Of a stretch of 64,000 bases of DNA, positions 8,536 through 17,400 are shown piece by piece (positions within the stretch are counted from its first letter, which is position 1; the number at the start of each line of letters is the position of its first letter). Made by a program: the position numbers and the translations under genes. The stretch lies in the NCBI GenBank assembly GCA_002551355.1, contig NTHE01000026.1, forward strand, positions 1 to 64,000. Reading direction: 5' to 3'. This DNA is from Streptomyces sp. man185. Lineage in GTDB: Bacteria > Actinomycetota > Actinomycetes > Streptomycetales > Streptomycetaceae. The notes under the pieces were generated by a model. The model was not told the DNA's origin and did not search any database. It was given only the letters and a program-made list of their open reading frames with translations.

Positions 8536-10551
8536 ATGCTGGGTTTCGTGCCTCCACTTCCTCAGCAGCCGGGACGCCCCCCGTCGGCCGGCCACATGAT
8601 CGTCTGCGGTGACGACGCCCTGGCTCGCCGGCTCGCCGTGGAGCTGCGCTTCGTCTACGGGGAACGGGTCACCCTGCTCCTGCCACCGGGCCGGGACGCG
8701 AACAGTCCCGAGACGCCGCTGACCCAACGGGGGCGCGCCGCCGCCCTGTTCGGGCGGATGTCGGCGGCGATGAACCGCACGGCCAACGGCAACGGGACCG
8801 GGACCGGGGGTGGCTCCGGCGACACCAACGCCGGGGTCGAGGCCGTCCGCATCATGGAGGCCCCCGAGCCCTCCGACGACATCCTGGAGGAGGCGGGCGT
8901 CGACCGGGCGGCCGCGCTCGCGCTCGTCTACGACGACGACGAGCGCAACATCCGCGCCGCCCTGACCGCCCGCCGCCTCAACCCCCGTCTACGGCTGGTG
9001 ATCCGGCTCTACAACCGCAAGCTCGGGCTCCATCTGGAGGAGCTGCTCGACCAGGCGGCGGCCGTCGCCATGCCCGGGATCGACCCGGCGCTGCTGGACG
9101 CCTCCACCACCGTCCTGTCCGACGCCGACACCGCGGCCCCGGCCCTCGCCGCCACCGCCCTGACCGGCAGCAGCAAGATCATCCAGGCCGAGGGGCTGCT
9201 CCTGCGCGCGGCCGAACGCCCGCCGCCGCGCCCCGGCGAGACCCTCGACCCGGGCCTGTGCACCCTCGCCCTGCTCTCCTCCACCACCAACAACCCTGCG
9301 GGGTCCGAGGGTTCGGACAGCAGCGGCGACGAGGCACCGCAACTGCTCCCCGACGCGCAGACCGTCGCCAACGCGGCCGGACGCGGGACCGTCGTCCTGG
9401 AGACGGTCAGCCGGGCCGACCCGGACCGCCCCGCGACCCGCATGGGCGGCAGGGGCGCCCCGCTCGCCCAGGTCTTCTCCCGCCGGCTGCGCTGGTCGGC
9501 CCTCGGTGTCGCCGCCGCCGCGGTCGCCCTGGTGATCGCCTCGGTCCTGACCACCGAGGACAGCCTCCTGCACTCCGCCTATCTCACCCTGCTCGACCTG
9601 CTGGGCATGAACGACCCGGCAGCCGAGGACGCCCCGCCGGCCAGGCAGATCATCCAGCTTCTCTCCGGCGTCGCCGGGCTGCTCCTGCTCCCGCTGCTGA
9701 TCGCCGCCGTCCTGGAGGCGTTCGGCACCCTGCGCACGGCCTCCTCGCTGCGCCGCCCGCCCCGCGGCCTCTCCGGGCACGTGGTGCTGCTCGGGCTCGG
9801 CAAGATCGGTACGCGCGTCCTCGTACGCCTCCGCGAACTCGACATCCCCGTGGTCGTCGTCGAGGAGGACCCCGACGCGCGGGGCATCCCGCTGGCCCGC
9901 TCGATGCACGTGCCGACCGTCATCGGCGACGTCACCCAGGAAGGCGTCCTCGAAGCGGCCAAGATCCGCCGCGCCCACGCCCTCCTCGCACTCACCAGCA
10001 TCGACACGACGAACCTGGAAGCGGCGCTGTACGCCCGCTCGGTGAAACCGGACCTGAGGGTCGCGCTGCGGCTGTACGACGACGAGTTCGCCACCGCCGT
10101 CTACCGCACCCTGCGCACGGCGCACCCCGGGGCGCTGACCCGCTCCCGTTCGGTCTCCCATCTCGCCGCGCCGTCCTTCGCGGTCGCCATGATGGGCCGC
10201 CAGATCCTCGGCGCGGTCCCGGTCGAGCGCAAGGTCATGCTGTTCGCGGCCCTGGAGGTCGCGGGGCACCCGCAGTTGGAGGGCCACACGGTCGAGCAGG
10301 CGTTCCGGGCGGGCGCCTGGCGGGTCCTGGCCATCGACGCCACCCCGCCCGCCGACCGCAACCCGGACCTCGCCGCCCTGCCCCCGTTCGACCCGGAGGG
10401 CGACGCGACACCGCCGCCCTCCGGCCTGGTCTGGGACCTGCACCCCGGCTACGTCCTGCGCGCCCAGGACCGGGTGGTGATCGCCGCCACCCGCCGGGGC
10501 CTCGCGGAGCTGCTGCGGCGGCAGCGGTCGGGGGTGCCGGGGCGGCGGTAG
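8536..10551 (+). CDS. RCK (TrkA-N)-2TM-RCK membrane protein, putative ion-channel-like
   Basis: A 671-residue protein. An N-terminal Rossmann/TrkA-N-like domain (about 18-200) comes before the membrane part. TM1 is at about 320-338 and TM2 at about 372-396, joined by a short loop (about 345-365). A second TrkA-N domain follows with the nucleotide-binding motif GLGKIG (about 420-425) and a C-terminal RCK_C-like tail ending near 665. The loop between the helices reads TLLDLLGMNDP and lacks a TVGYG potassium filter. It therefore resembles CASTOR/POLLUX-type channels more than a canonical K+ channel. The ATG has a GGAAGG site and the gene begins 30 nt after the ATPase, so the two are probably one transcript. 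Confidence 0.72.
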   Translation: MLGFVPPLPQQPGRPPSAGHMIVCGDDALARRLAVELRFVYGERVTLLLPPGRDANSPETPLTQRGRAAALFGRMSAAMNRTANGNGTGTGGGSGDTNAGVEAVRIMEAPEPSDDILEEAGVDRAAALALVYDDDERNIRAALTARRLNPRLRLVIRLYNRKLGLHLEELLDQAAAVAMPGIDPALLDASTTVLSDADTAAPALAATALTGSSKIIQAEGLLLRAAERPPPRPGETLDPGLCTLALLSSTTNNPAGSEGSDSSGDEAPQLLPDAQTVANAAGRGTVVLETVSRADPDRPATRMGGRGAPLAQVFSRRLRWSALGVAAAAVALVIASVLTTEDSLLHSAYLTLLDLLGMNDPAAEDAPPARQIIQLLSGVAGLLLLPLLIAAVLEAFGTLRTASSLRRPPRGLSGHVVLLGLGKIGTRVLVRLRELDIPVVVVEEDPDARGIPLARSMHVPTVIGDVTQEGVLEAAKIRRAHALLALTSIDTTNLEAALYARSVKPDLRVALRLYDDEFATAVYRTLRTAHPGALTRSRSVSHLAAPSFAVAMMGRQILGAVPVERKVMLFAALEVAGHPQLEGHTVEQAFRAGAWRVLAIDATPPADRNPDLAALPPFDPEGDATPPPSGLVWDLHPGYVLRAQDRVVIAATRRGLAELLRRQRSGVPGRR

Positions 10552-10555
10552 GGGC

Positions 10556-10585
10556 CCCGGGGCGGCGGGCGGGCGCCGCCCCGGG
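10556..10585. terminator. Bidirectional hairpin between convergent genes
   Basis: A perfect 12-bp stem, CCCGGGGCGGCG with CGCCGCCCCGGG, has a 6-nt loop. It fills the 52-nt gap between the RCK protein gene (+) and trpS (-), so it can serve both. There is no U tract, which is usual in this genus. Confidence 0.8.
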
Positions 10586-10603
10586 ACCGGTTCGCGCGCC
10601 CGG

Positions 10604-11680
10604 CTACCGGAACGCGCCCATCGCCTCCCGTACCTCGTCCAGCGTGGTCTCCGCCAGCGCGTTCGCCCGCTCGTTGCCCGCGCGGAGCACCGACCGTACG
10701 TACGTGAGGTCCTTCGCGTACTCCGCCCGCCGGGCCCGGAAGGGGGCCAGGTGGCCGTTGACCGCGTCGGTCACCGTCCGCTTGAGCGCGGCGGCTCCGC
10801 CGTCGCCGATCTCCGCCGCGACCTCGTGCGGGTCCCGCTCCAGGCAGAGGGCGGCCAGCAGCACCAGGGAGGAGACGTGGGGGCGGGCGTCGGGGTCGTA
10901 GGTGATGTGCCGGTCGGCGTCCGTGGTCGCACCCTTGATCAGGCGGGCCGTCTCGTCGGCGGTGGCGCCGAGCGGAACGGAGTTGGCCCGGCTCTTGCTC
11001 ATCTTCGTGCCGTCCGTGCCGAGCAGCAGGGGCGCGGCGGAGAGCAGGATCTCCGGTTCCGGGAAGACGTCGCCGTACCGCTCGTTGAAGCGGCGGGCGA
11101 TCGTCCGGGTGACTTCCAGGTGGGGCGCCTGGTCCCGGCCGACCGGAACCAGGTTTCCCTTGCAGGACAGGATGTCGGCGGCCTGGTGGACCGGATAGGT
11201 GAGCATCAGCCCGCTGACCGTGGACTGCCGGGAGTGCGCGATCTCGTCCTTGACCGTGGGGTTGCGGTTCAGCTCCGCGACGGAGACGAGGCTGAGGAAG
11301 GGCAGCATGAGCTGGTTGAGCGCGGGGACGGCGCTGTGGGTGAAGACGGTGGACCGGGCGGGGTCGATGCCGAGGGCCAGGTAGTCCAGGAGCAGCCCGT
11401 CGGTGTACTCCCCCAGCCGCTCCGCGGTGTCCCGGTCGGTGATGACCTGGTAGTCGGGGATGAGGACGATGACGTCCACGCCGAGGTCCTGGAGGCGGAC
11501 CCGGTTGCGCAGGGAGCCGAAGTAGTGGCCGAGGTGGAGGGCGCCGGTGGGGCGGTCCCCGGTGAGGACCCGGAAGCTGCCGGGGTCCCGGGCGATGCGG
11601 CTCTCCAGCCCGGCGCCGCGGGGCTCGGTGGAGGTGGCGGGTGCGGTGGGGGCTGCCGTGACGGTCTCGGCGGTGGTCAT
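10604..11680 (-). CDS. trpS: Tryptophanyl-tRNA synthetase (auxiliary, attenuator-controlled)
   Basis: A 358-residue class I synthetase that charges tRNA-Trp. The HIGH-type motif is LHLGHYFGSL (about 53-62) and the KMSKS loop is DGTKMSKSRANS (about 224-235). The N-terminal 30 residues are a low-complexity extension. The start ATG has GAGGAGAG 8 nt upstream. Streptomyces commonly have two TrpRS genes, and the auxiliary type is known to give resistance to the inhibitor indolmycin and to be controlled by ribosome-mediated attenuation. The Trp-Trp leader ORF and terminator directly upstream here identify this copy as that type. Drug resistance itself is an inference from the leader and cannot be read from the protein alone. 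Confidence 0.95.
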   Translation of the reverse strand: MTTAETVTAAPTAPATSTEPRGAGLESRIARDPGSFRVLTGDRPTGALHLGHYFGSLRNRVRLQDLGVDVIVLIPDYQVITDRDTAERLGEYTDGLLLDYLALGIDPARSTVFTHSAVPALNQLMLPFLSLVSVAELNRNPTVKDEIAHSRQSTVSGLMLTYPVHQAADILSCKGNLVPVGRDQAPHLEVTRTIARRFNERYGDVFPEPEILLSAAPLLLGTDGTKMSKSRANSVPLGATADETARLIKGATTDADRHITYDPDARPHVSSLVLLAALCLERDPHEVAAEIGDGGAAALKRTVTDAVNGHLAPFRARRAEYAKDLTYVRSVLRAGNERANALAETTLDEVREAMGAFR

Positions 11681-11778
11681 GGTGGGTCTCTCCTCGCGTG
11701 GGTGGATGCGTGGAGGACGGCCCCGCCGGCGAGCGCCGCTGCGCTCCGTATCCGTGTCCGCGCCGTACGAGGGCAGCG

Positions 11779-11851
11779 AAAAGGGCCGTCCATGTCGAAC
11801 GGCCCTGGTTCCGTGCAGATGCTGTGGCCGCTCCTATGAGGAGCGCCACCA
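11779..11851 (-). promoter_or_regulatory. trpS ribosome-mediated attenuator
   Basis: Three mutually exclusive pairings can be seen on the minus strand. The 1:2 hairpin runs from the two Trp codons (11851-11846) through GGTGGCGCTCC pairing with GGAGCGGCCAC (down to about 11823). The 2:3 antiterminator pairs GAGCGGCC (11833-11826) with GGCCGTTC (11804-11797), 8 bp with one G-U. The 3:4 terminator is GGGCCGT (11805-11799) with ACGGCCC (11789-11783) followed by TTTT to 11779. A ribosome stalled at the Trp codons would cover strand 1, allow 2:3 and prevent the terminator. This is the classical trp-operon logic applied to a synthetase gene. Confidence 0.9.
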
Positions 11852-11875
11852 GTTTCGGCACGGGACGGAGGTCAT
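11834..11875 (-). CDS. Trp-Trp leader peptide of trpS
   Basis: A 13-codon ORF encoding MTSVPCRNWWRSS ends in TAG within the attenuator. Two adjacent Trp codons make it a sensor of charged tRNA-Trp. There is no Shine-Dalgarno sequence. A -10-like TACACT ends 6 nt before the ATG, so the predicted transcript starts at or beside the A of ATG and the leader would be translated as a leaderless mRNA. The coding start of trpS lies 153 nt downstream. Confidence 0.88.
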   Translation of the reverse strand: MTSVPCRNWWRSS

Positions 11876-11881
11876 GGGCCG

Positions 11882-11887
11882 AGTGTA
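11882..11887 (-). promoter_or_regulatory. -10 element of the trpS leader transcript
   Basis: TACACT on the minus strand ends 6 nt before the leader-peptide ATG. No convincing -35 hexamer is visible at the expected distance, where the DNA is a C/G run. The transcription start is inferred at the leader ATG. Confidence 0.5.
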
Positions 11888-11962
11888 GCGGCCGAAGCCC
11901 GGACCCGGGGGGGGTGCGGAGCCGTGGGACAGGTGCGTGGAATAGGCGGGAGGGGCGCCCCG

Positions 11963-11994
11963 TTGTAGGATGTAGTTCAACGTTCAACCAAATA
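11963..11994 (+). promoter_or_regulatory. Tandem-heptamer operator/promoter of the flavin monooxygenase
   Basis: TTGTAG (11963-11968) is followed by GGATG-type sequence, a perfect tandem heptamer GTTCAAC-GTTCAAC (11975-11988) and CAAATA (11989-11994). The same arrangement, with a 3-nt difference in length and two substitutions, lies upstream of the pirin gene at 39796-39824. The -35/-10 assignment is uncertain here because the spacing is 20 nt. TAGGAT at 11966-11971 could act as an alternative -10. Confidence 0.6.
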
Positions 11995-12056
11995 TCGGCC
12001 GAGGCTTCCGGACCATGGAATCGGGCCTCCGGCCGGGACTCAGGAAGGCGGACGCC

Positions 12057-13148
12057 ATGCAGTTCGGGATCTTCACCGTCGGGGACGTCACGACCGACCC
12101 GACCACCGGCCGGACCCCCACCGAGAACGAGCGGATCAAGGCGACCCTGGCCATCGCGCAGAAGGCCGAGGAAGTCGGCCTGGACGTCTTCGCGACCGGC
12201 GAGCACCACAACCCGCCGTTCGTCCCGTCCTCCCCGACGACGACGCTCGGCTACATCGCCGCCCGCACCGAGAACCTCATCCTGTCCACGTCCACCACGC
12301 TGATCACCACCAACGACCCGGTGAAGATCGCCGAGGACTACGCCACCCTCCAGCACCTCGCGGACGGCCGCATCGACCTGATGATGGGCCGGGGCAACAC
12401 CGGACCGGTCTACCCCTGGTTCGGCAAGGACATCCGCCAGGGCATCCCGATGGCCATCGAGAACTACGCCCTGCTGCACAAGCTGTGGCGCGAGGACGTC
12501 GTGGACTGGGAGGGCAAGTTCCGCACGCCGCTCCAGTCCTTCACCGCCACCCCGCGCCCGCTGGACGGCGTCCCGCCGTTCGTCTGGCACGGCTCCATCC
12601 GCTCCCCGGAGATCGCCGAGCAGGCGGCGTACTACGGCGACGGCTTCTTCCACAACAACATCTTCTGGCCCATGGAGCACACGAAGAAGATGGTCGACCT
12701 CTACCGGCGCCGTTACGCCCACTACGGGCACGGCACCGCCGAGCAGGCCATCGTCGGGCTAGGCGGCCAGGTGTTCATGCGGAAGAACTCGCAGGACGCG
12801 GTACGGGAGTTCCGCCCGTACTTCGACAACGCGCCGGTCTACGGCCACGGCCCGTCCCTGGAGGACTTCACCCGCGAGACCCCGCTGACCGTGGGCTCCC
12901 CGCAGGAGGTCATCGAGCGGACTCTGACGTTCCGGGACGAGGTCGGCGACTACCAGCGCCAGCTGTTCCTGATGGACCACGCGGGGCTCCCGCTGAAGAC
13001 GGTCCTGGAACAGCTCGACATCCTCGGCGAGGAGGTCGTACCGGTGCTGCGCAAGGAGTTCGCCAACCTGCGGCCGGCCGGTGTGCCGGAGTCCGCCCCC
13101 GTCCACCCGGCGGTCGCCGCCGCCCGCGGCTCCCGAAAGGAGGGCTGA
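12057..13148 (+). CDS. Luciferase-like (LLM class) flavin-dependent monooxygenase, CE1758 type
   Basis: A 363-residue bacterial-luciferase-fold enzyme that would use reduced FMN and oxygen to oxidise an unknown organic substrate. Family features include the N-terminal MQFGIFTVGD strand, VFATGEHHNPPF (the conserved EHH region near residues 45-56), ILSTSTTLIT and the flavin-site region LMMGRGNTGPVYPWFG. The ATG at 12057 is chosen for the GGAAGG site 9 nt upstream. An in-frame ATG at 12015 would add 14 residues. The stop codon is 5 nt from the start of an FMN reductase gene, so the two form a two-component monooxygenase operon. A distinctive tandem-repeat operator lies upstream. Confidence 0.9.
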   Translation: MQFGIFTVGDVTTDPTTGRTPTENERIKATLAIAQKAEEVGLDVFATGEHHNPPFVPSSPTTTLGYIAARTENLILSTSTTLITTNDPVKIAEDYATLQHLADGRIDLMMGRGNTGPVYPWFGKDIRQGIPMAIENYALLHKLWREDVVDWEGKFRTPLQSFTATPRPLDGVPPFVWHGSIRSPEIAEQAAYYGDGFFHNNIFWPMEHTKKMVDLYRRRYAHYGHGTAEQAIVGLGGQVFMRKNSQDAVREFRPYFDNAPVYGHGPSLEDFTRETPLTVGSPQEVIERTLTFRDEVGDYQRQLFLMDHAGLPLKTVLEQLDILGEEVVPVLRKEFANLRPAGVPESAPVHPAVAAARGSRKEG

Positions 13149-13153
13149 CCTCC

Positions 13154-13813
13154 ATGTTCGCCACCACCCCCCTGCACATCGTGGCCGTCTCGGCCGGCCT
13201 GAGCCAGCCGTCCTCCACCCGGCTGCTGGCCGACCGGCTGGCCGCCGCCGCCCGCGAGCGCCTCGCGGTCGAGCAGGACCGGAACGTCGAGGTCCAGGTC
13301 GTCGAGGTCCGCGACCTCGCCGTGGACATCGCCCACCACCTGCTCAGCGGCTTCCCCTCGGCCGCGCTGCGGGAGGCGATCGACGCGGTGACGGAGGCCG
13401 ACGGGCTGATCGCCGTGACACCGGTGTTCACCGCCTCGTACAGCGGTCTGTTCAAGTCGTTCTTCGACCTGATCGACAACACCGCGCTGACCGGCAAGCC
13501 CGTCGTGATCGCCGCGACGGGCGGCACAGCCCGGCACTCCCTGGTCCTGGAGCACGCACTGCGCCCGCTCTTCGCCTACCTGCGGGCCGTCACCGTGCCC
13601 ACCTCCGTCTACGCGGCGTCGGAGGACTGGGGCTCCTCGGGCGACGAGTACACCGAGGGCCTGCCGTCCCGGATCCGGCGCGCGGGCGGCGAGCTCGCCT
13701 CGGCGGTCCTGGGCCGTACGGTATCCGGGGCCTCGCGGTCCCCGGGCCTGGACGACGGGGAGGACGCGGTCGTCCCCTTCGAGCAGCAGCTCGCGGACCT
13801 GCGGCTGGACTGA
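13154..13813 (+). CDS. NAD(P)H-dependent FMN reductase (CE1759 family)
   Basis: A 219-residue flavodoxin-fold reductase. It starts with the FMN phosphate-binding loop IVAVSAGLSQPSSTRLLADR (residues about 9-28) and contains the conserved GLIAVTPVFTASYSGLFKSF and GKPVVIAATGG stretches. It probably supplies FMNH2 to the luciferase-like enzyme encoded immediately upstream. A very strong GAAAGGAGG site lies within the end of the previous gene, and the intergenic distance is 5 nt, so the genes are translationally linked. A C-terminal low-complexity linker precedes the last dozen residues. Confidence 0.9.
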   Translation: MFATTPLHIVAVSAGLSQPSSTRLLADRLAAAARERLAVEQDRNVEVQVVEVRDLAVDIAHHLLSGFPSAALREAIDAVTEADGLIAVTPVFTASYSGLFKSFFDLIDNTALTGKPVVIAATGGTARHSLVLEHALRPLFAYLRAVTVPTSVYAASEDWGSSGDEYTEGLPSRIRRAGGELASAVLGRTVSGASRSPGLDDGEDAVVPFEQQLADLRLD

Positions 13814-13859
13814 GGCCGGCGGGCCGGGGCCGACGGGCTGGGGCCGGCGGACCGGATCT

Positions 13860-13890
13860 GTGGGGGCGGGTCAGTGCGACCCGCCCCCAC
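13860..13890 (+). terminator. Hairpin after the monooxygenase/reductase operon
   Basis: A 13-bp perfect stem, GTGGGGGCGGGTC with GACCCGCCCCCAC, has a 5-nt loop and is followed by TTGTCCTGTTT. It separates the operon from the universal stress protein gene. Confidence 0.75.
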
Positions 13891-13983
13891 TTGTCCTGTT
13901 TGACTACAGTGAGACCGGACGCTGAACCGAGCTGTTCCGAACCGGGCTGTACCGAGCTGTACCGGACCGAGCTGGAGGCAGAT

Positions 13984-14406
13984 ATGGGCAGGATCGTTGT
14001 GGGTGTCGACGGCTCCGACTCCTCGATCAAGGCACTGCACTGGGCCGTACGCCAGGCCGAGCTGACCGGCGCCACCGTGGAAGCCGTGAACAGCTGGGAG
14101 TACCCCGCCACCAGCTGGGCGTCGATGATGCCGGGCCTGCCGGAGGACTTCGACCCGCAGGCCCTGGCCACCGTCTCCCTCACCGAGGCACTGGAGGAGG
14201 CCCTCGGCGCCGAGGGGGCCGCCGCGGTCAGCAAGGTCGTGGTCATCGGCAATCCGGCCCAGGCCCTGCTGGACCGCGCCCAGGGGGCCGACCTCCTCGT
14301 CGTGGGGGCCCGCGGCCACACCGGCATCAAGGCCACCCTGCTCGGCTCGGTCAGTCTCCATGTCACCCAGCACGCGCCGTGCCCGGTGACGGTCGTACGC
14401 GACTGA
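13984..14406 (+). CDS. Universal stress protein (UspA family)
   Basis: A 140-residue single Usp domain. It begins with GRIVVGVDGSDSSIKALHWA, and the ATP-binding loop is VVGARGHTGIKATLLGSVS (about 112-130) followed by the terminal CPVTVVRD. The G-2x-G-9x-G(S/T) pattern of ATP-binding Usp proteins is present. The ATG follows a GGAGG site. The 70 nt upstream contain several imperfect repeats of ACCGAGCTGTWCCG (about 13925-13978), possibly structured RNA or a binding array. Usp proteins support survival under oxygen or nutrient limitation, but the exact role here is unknown. Confidence 0.93.
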   Translation: MGRIVVGVDGSDSSIKALHWAVRQAELTGATVEAVNSWEYPATSWASMMPGLPEDFDPQALATVSLTEALEEALGAEGAAAVSKVVVIGNPAQALLDRAQGADLLVVGARGHTGIKATLLGSVSLHVTQHAPCPVTVVRD

Positions 14407-14485
14407 CGGGAAGGGCGGGCACGGCAGCCTGTCCGGCGGGAGAAACAATGGGGCCGTTGTCAGTGGGTGCTCCTATCGTGTGGTC

Positions 14486-17400
14486 ATGACCCCTGCTCTC
14501 TTCGGGCGCGACCACGCCGTCGGCGTTCTCCGTGCGGAGATCGCCCGGGCCACGGACAGCCACGGCGGTCTCGTGCTGGTCACCGGCGAGGCCGGGATCG
14601 GCAAGAGCACCCTCGTCACCGACGCCGCGCACGAGGCCCGGCGGCGCGGGGCGCTGGTGGTCGGGGGTTCCTGCTGGGACTCGGACAACACCCCGGGCTA
14701 CTGGCCCTGGGTCCAGATCCTGCGGGGCCTGCGCCGGTCCGCCACGGCGGCGGAATGGGCGGCGGCCCAGGAGGCGTCGGACGGCCGGCTCGCCGTGCTC
14801 CTCGGCGACCCGGTCCGGGCCGCCATGGTCGGTGCGGACGGTCCGGGGGCCGGCACGCTCCCGGTCCCGGGGGCCGACAGGGGTCCGGGTGCCGACGGGG
14901 TGCAGAGCGGCGAGCCCGGCACGGAAGCGGGCGGGGGACCGCCGGGCATCGGGGCGCCCGGGGACGGGCCGACGGGGCACGGGTCGACGGGTGCGGGGGC
15001 GTCGGAGGGAGCTGAGGCCTTCGGGCTCTACGACGCGGTGACCACGGCCCTCGTCACGGTCTCCCAGAGCCGCCCGCTGGTGGTCGTCCTCGACGACCTG
15101 CACAGCTCCGACCCGGCTTCGCTGCGCCTGCTCGAATTCGCCGCCCAGCACGCCTGGTTCGAGCGGCTGCTGCTGATCGGCACGTATCGGGACGTCGAGG
15201 TCGAGGCCCCCGGGCACCCGCTCCAGCCGCTGATCCTGCCGCTGGTCTCGCGCGCCGCCGCGACCCTCACCCTGACCGGCCTCGGCCGGGACGAGGTGGG
15301 CGCGCTGATGACGGTGACGACGGGCCGCGAGCCCGCACCGCAGCTGATCGACGAGGTCCACCGGCGCACCGGCGGCAACCCCTTCTTCGTCGAGCAGACC
15401 GCCCGGCTCTGGCACAGCGGAAGCCCGGTCTCCACCATTCCGCCCGGCGTGCGGGAAGCGGTCCGGCAGCGGCTCGCCCTGCTGCCCGAGCCGGTCGTCT
15501 CGCTGCTGACCAGCGCGGCCCTGCTCGGCCGGGAGTTCGGCCGGCAGGTCCTGGCCGTCGTGCACGGCTCGCCGGTCCCCCATGTGGACCGGCTGCTGGA
15601 ATCGGCCGTCGTCGCCCGTGTCGTCGTTCCCCGCCCGTCCGGGCAGTACGCCTTCGCCCACGACCTGCTGCGCGAGACGCTGTACGCCTCGCTGGACGAC
15701 GCCGAGGCCCGCGAACGCCATGCCGCCGTCGTACGGGCCCTGGACGCACACGGCGGCCTCGGCGACGCGTTGCCGCCCGGCGCCCTCGCCCGGCACGCCC
15801 ACCTCGCCGGCGGTGCGCTGGACCGCGACCGCCGGATCGACCTGCTGCTGGCAGCCGCCCGGGACGCATCGGGACGCCTGGCCGACGAGGAGGCCGTCGG
15901 CCACTGCCGGCGCGCCCTCGCGGTGGCGTCCGACGCGTCGGACGCGGCGGGCCGGGGGCCGGACCTCCGGCGGGCCACGCTGATCGGTCTCGACCTCGCC
16001 GGACAGCTCCGGCACGCGGGAGAGACGGCCGAGGCGCAGCGTCTGCTGGACCGGTCGGTCGCCCGGGCCCGGGAGCTGGACGAACCGGAGCTGCTGGCCC
16101 GGGTGGCGATGACCCTCCACCGCGAGGGGTCCCTGGGCGGCCGGGGCGTGTCCACGATGGGTCTCCTCGCCGAGGCGCACCGCAGGCTCACCGGCAAGGA
16201 GGGCCAGGAGAACCTCTCCGACGACCGGCTCGCCCAGGAGCTGGCCATCAACATCATGGCGCTGGCCCGGAGCGGCTCGGACGACGAGGCCCTCGCCTTC
16301 TCGCTCTGGGCGCGCCACGACTCCGTGTGGGGGCTCGGCTCGGCGGTGGAGCGGCTCGGGCTGACCGACGAGATGACCGTCGTCGGCCGGCGCGCCGGGC
16401 ACCAGGACATGGAGCTGCACGCGGCGTCCATGCGCTGGGTGGCGCTGCTGGAGCTGGGCGACCCGGCCTTCCTCGACCAGTTCCGTGTGTATCTCCGGCT
16501 CGCCGAGCTGACCGCGCTGCCCCGGTTCGCCCTCGGGGTCGCCGTCGACACCAGCCTGATCGCCTCCCTGCAAGGCCGGTTCGCCGAGGCGTCCACCGCG
16601 CTGGAGGACGACGCACTCGACCCGGAGAACAACGACCACGCGGCCTTCGGCTTCATGGGGCACCACCTGCACTGGTCGCTGCACCTGCTCAAGGGCCATT
16701 TCGCCGAGGCCGAGGAGACCCTCGACGAGCTTCCGGCCTCCGGGTATCCCTACCCCGCGCTGCTGGAGGCGGTCACCGCGGTCGAGCAGGGCGACGCCAC
16801 GCCCGCACTGCGCCTGATCGCCGGGCACGCGGACCGCGCCGCCCCCTACCCGCGGGCGTTCATGCCGCTGTGGCTCCGGCTGCTGGCCCAGACGGCCGCG
16901 GTGACGGGCGACCCACGGCTCATCGCCCGCGCGGAGGACGAGCTGACGCCCTACACGGGCCAGTGGGTCGTCTCGCTGTACGGGTGCGACATCGGCGGCC
17001 CCGTCGACCTCTGGCTCGGGATGCTCGCCGCCGCGCGCGACGACCAGGACACGGCGGTGGCGGCGCTCACCGAGGCCGCCGCCTCCTCGGACAGCCTCGG
17101 CGCCCGCCCCTGGGCCGTACGCGCCCGGCTGTGCCTGGCCCGTTCCCTCCTCGCCCGCGCCGGTGCGGGCGAGGCCCGTGCGGGCTTCGGTGCCGGAGGG
17201 GCCAGTTCCGGTGACACCGGGGAGGCTCGCCGGCTGCTCGGCGAAGTGGCCCGGGAGGCACGCGAGTTGGCCCTGCACCACGTGGAGGCCGAGGCCGCCG
17301 CCCTCCGCACGCCCCCGCCCACCACCCCCGCCGGCGCCACCACTGCCGCGGTCGACGCCTCCGCCGCCACCTCCGTCTCACGATCACAGGACCCGGTCGC

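Noticed and set aside
5623..8727. Very long open frames antisense to real genes (also 845-2650, 14363-17281, 60467-63415)
   Set aside because: In high-G+C DNA the reverse frames of genes lack stops. Their translations are Arg/Gly/Pro-rich without motifs, and they run against well-supported genes with ribosome sites and family domains.
13925..13978. CRISPR-like array in the repeats before the universal stress protein gene
   Set aside because: Units are short, imperfect and contiguous without spacers. No cas gene is present in the window.
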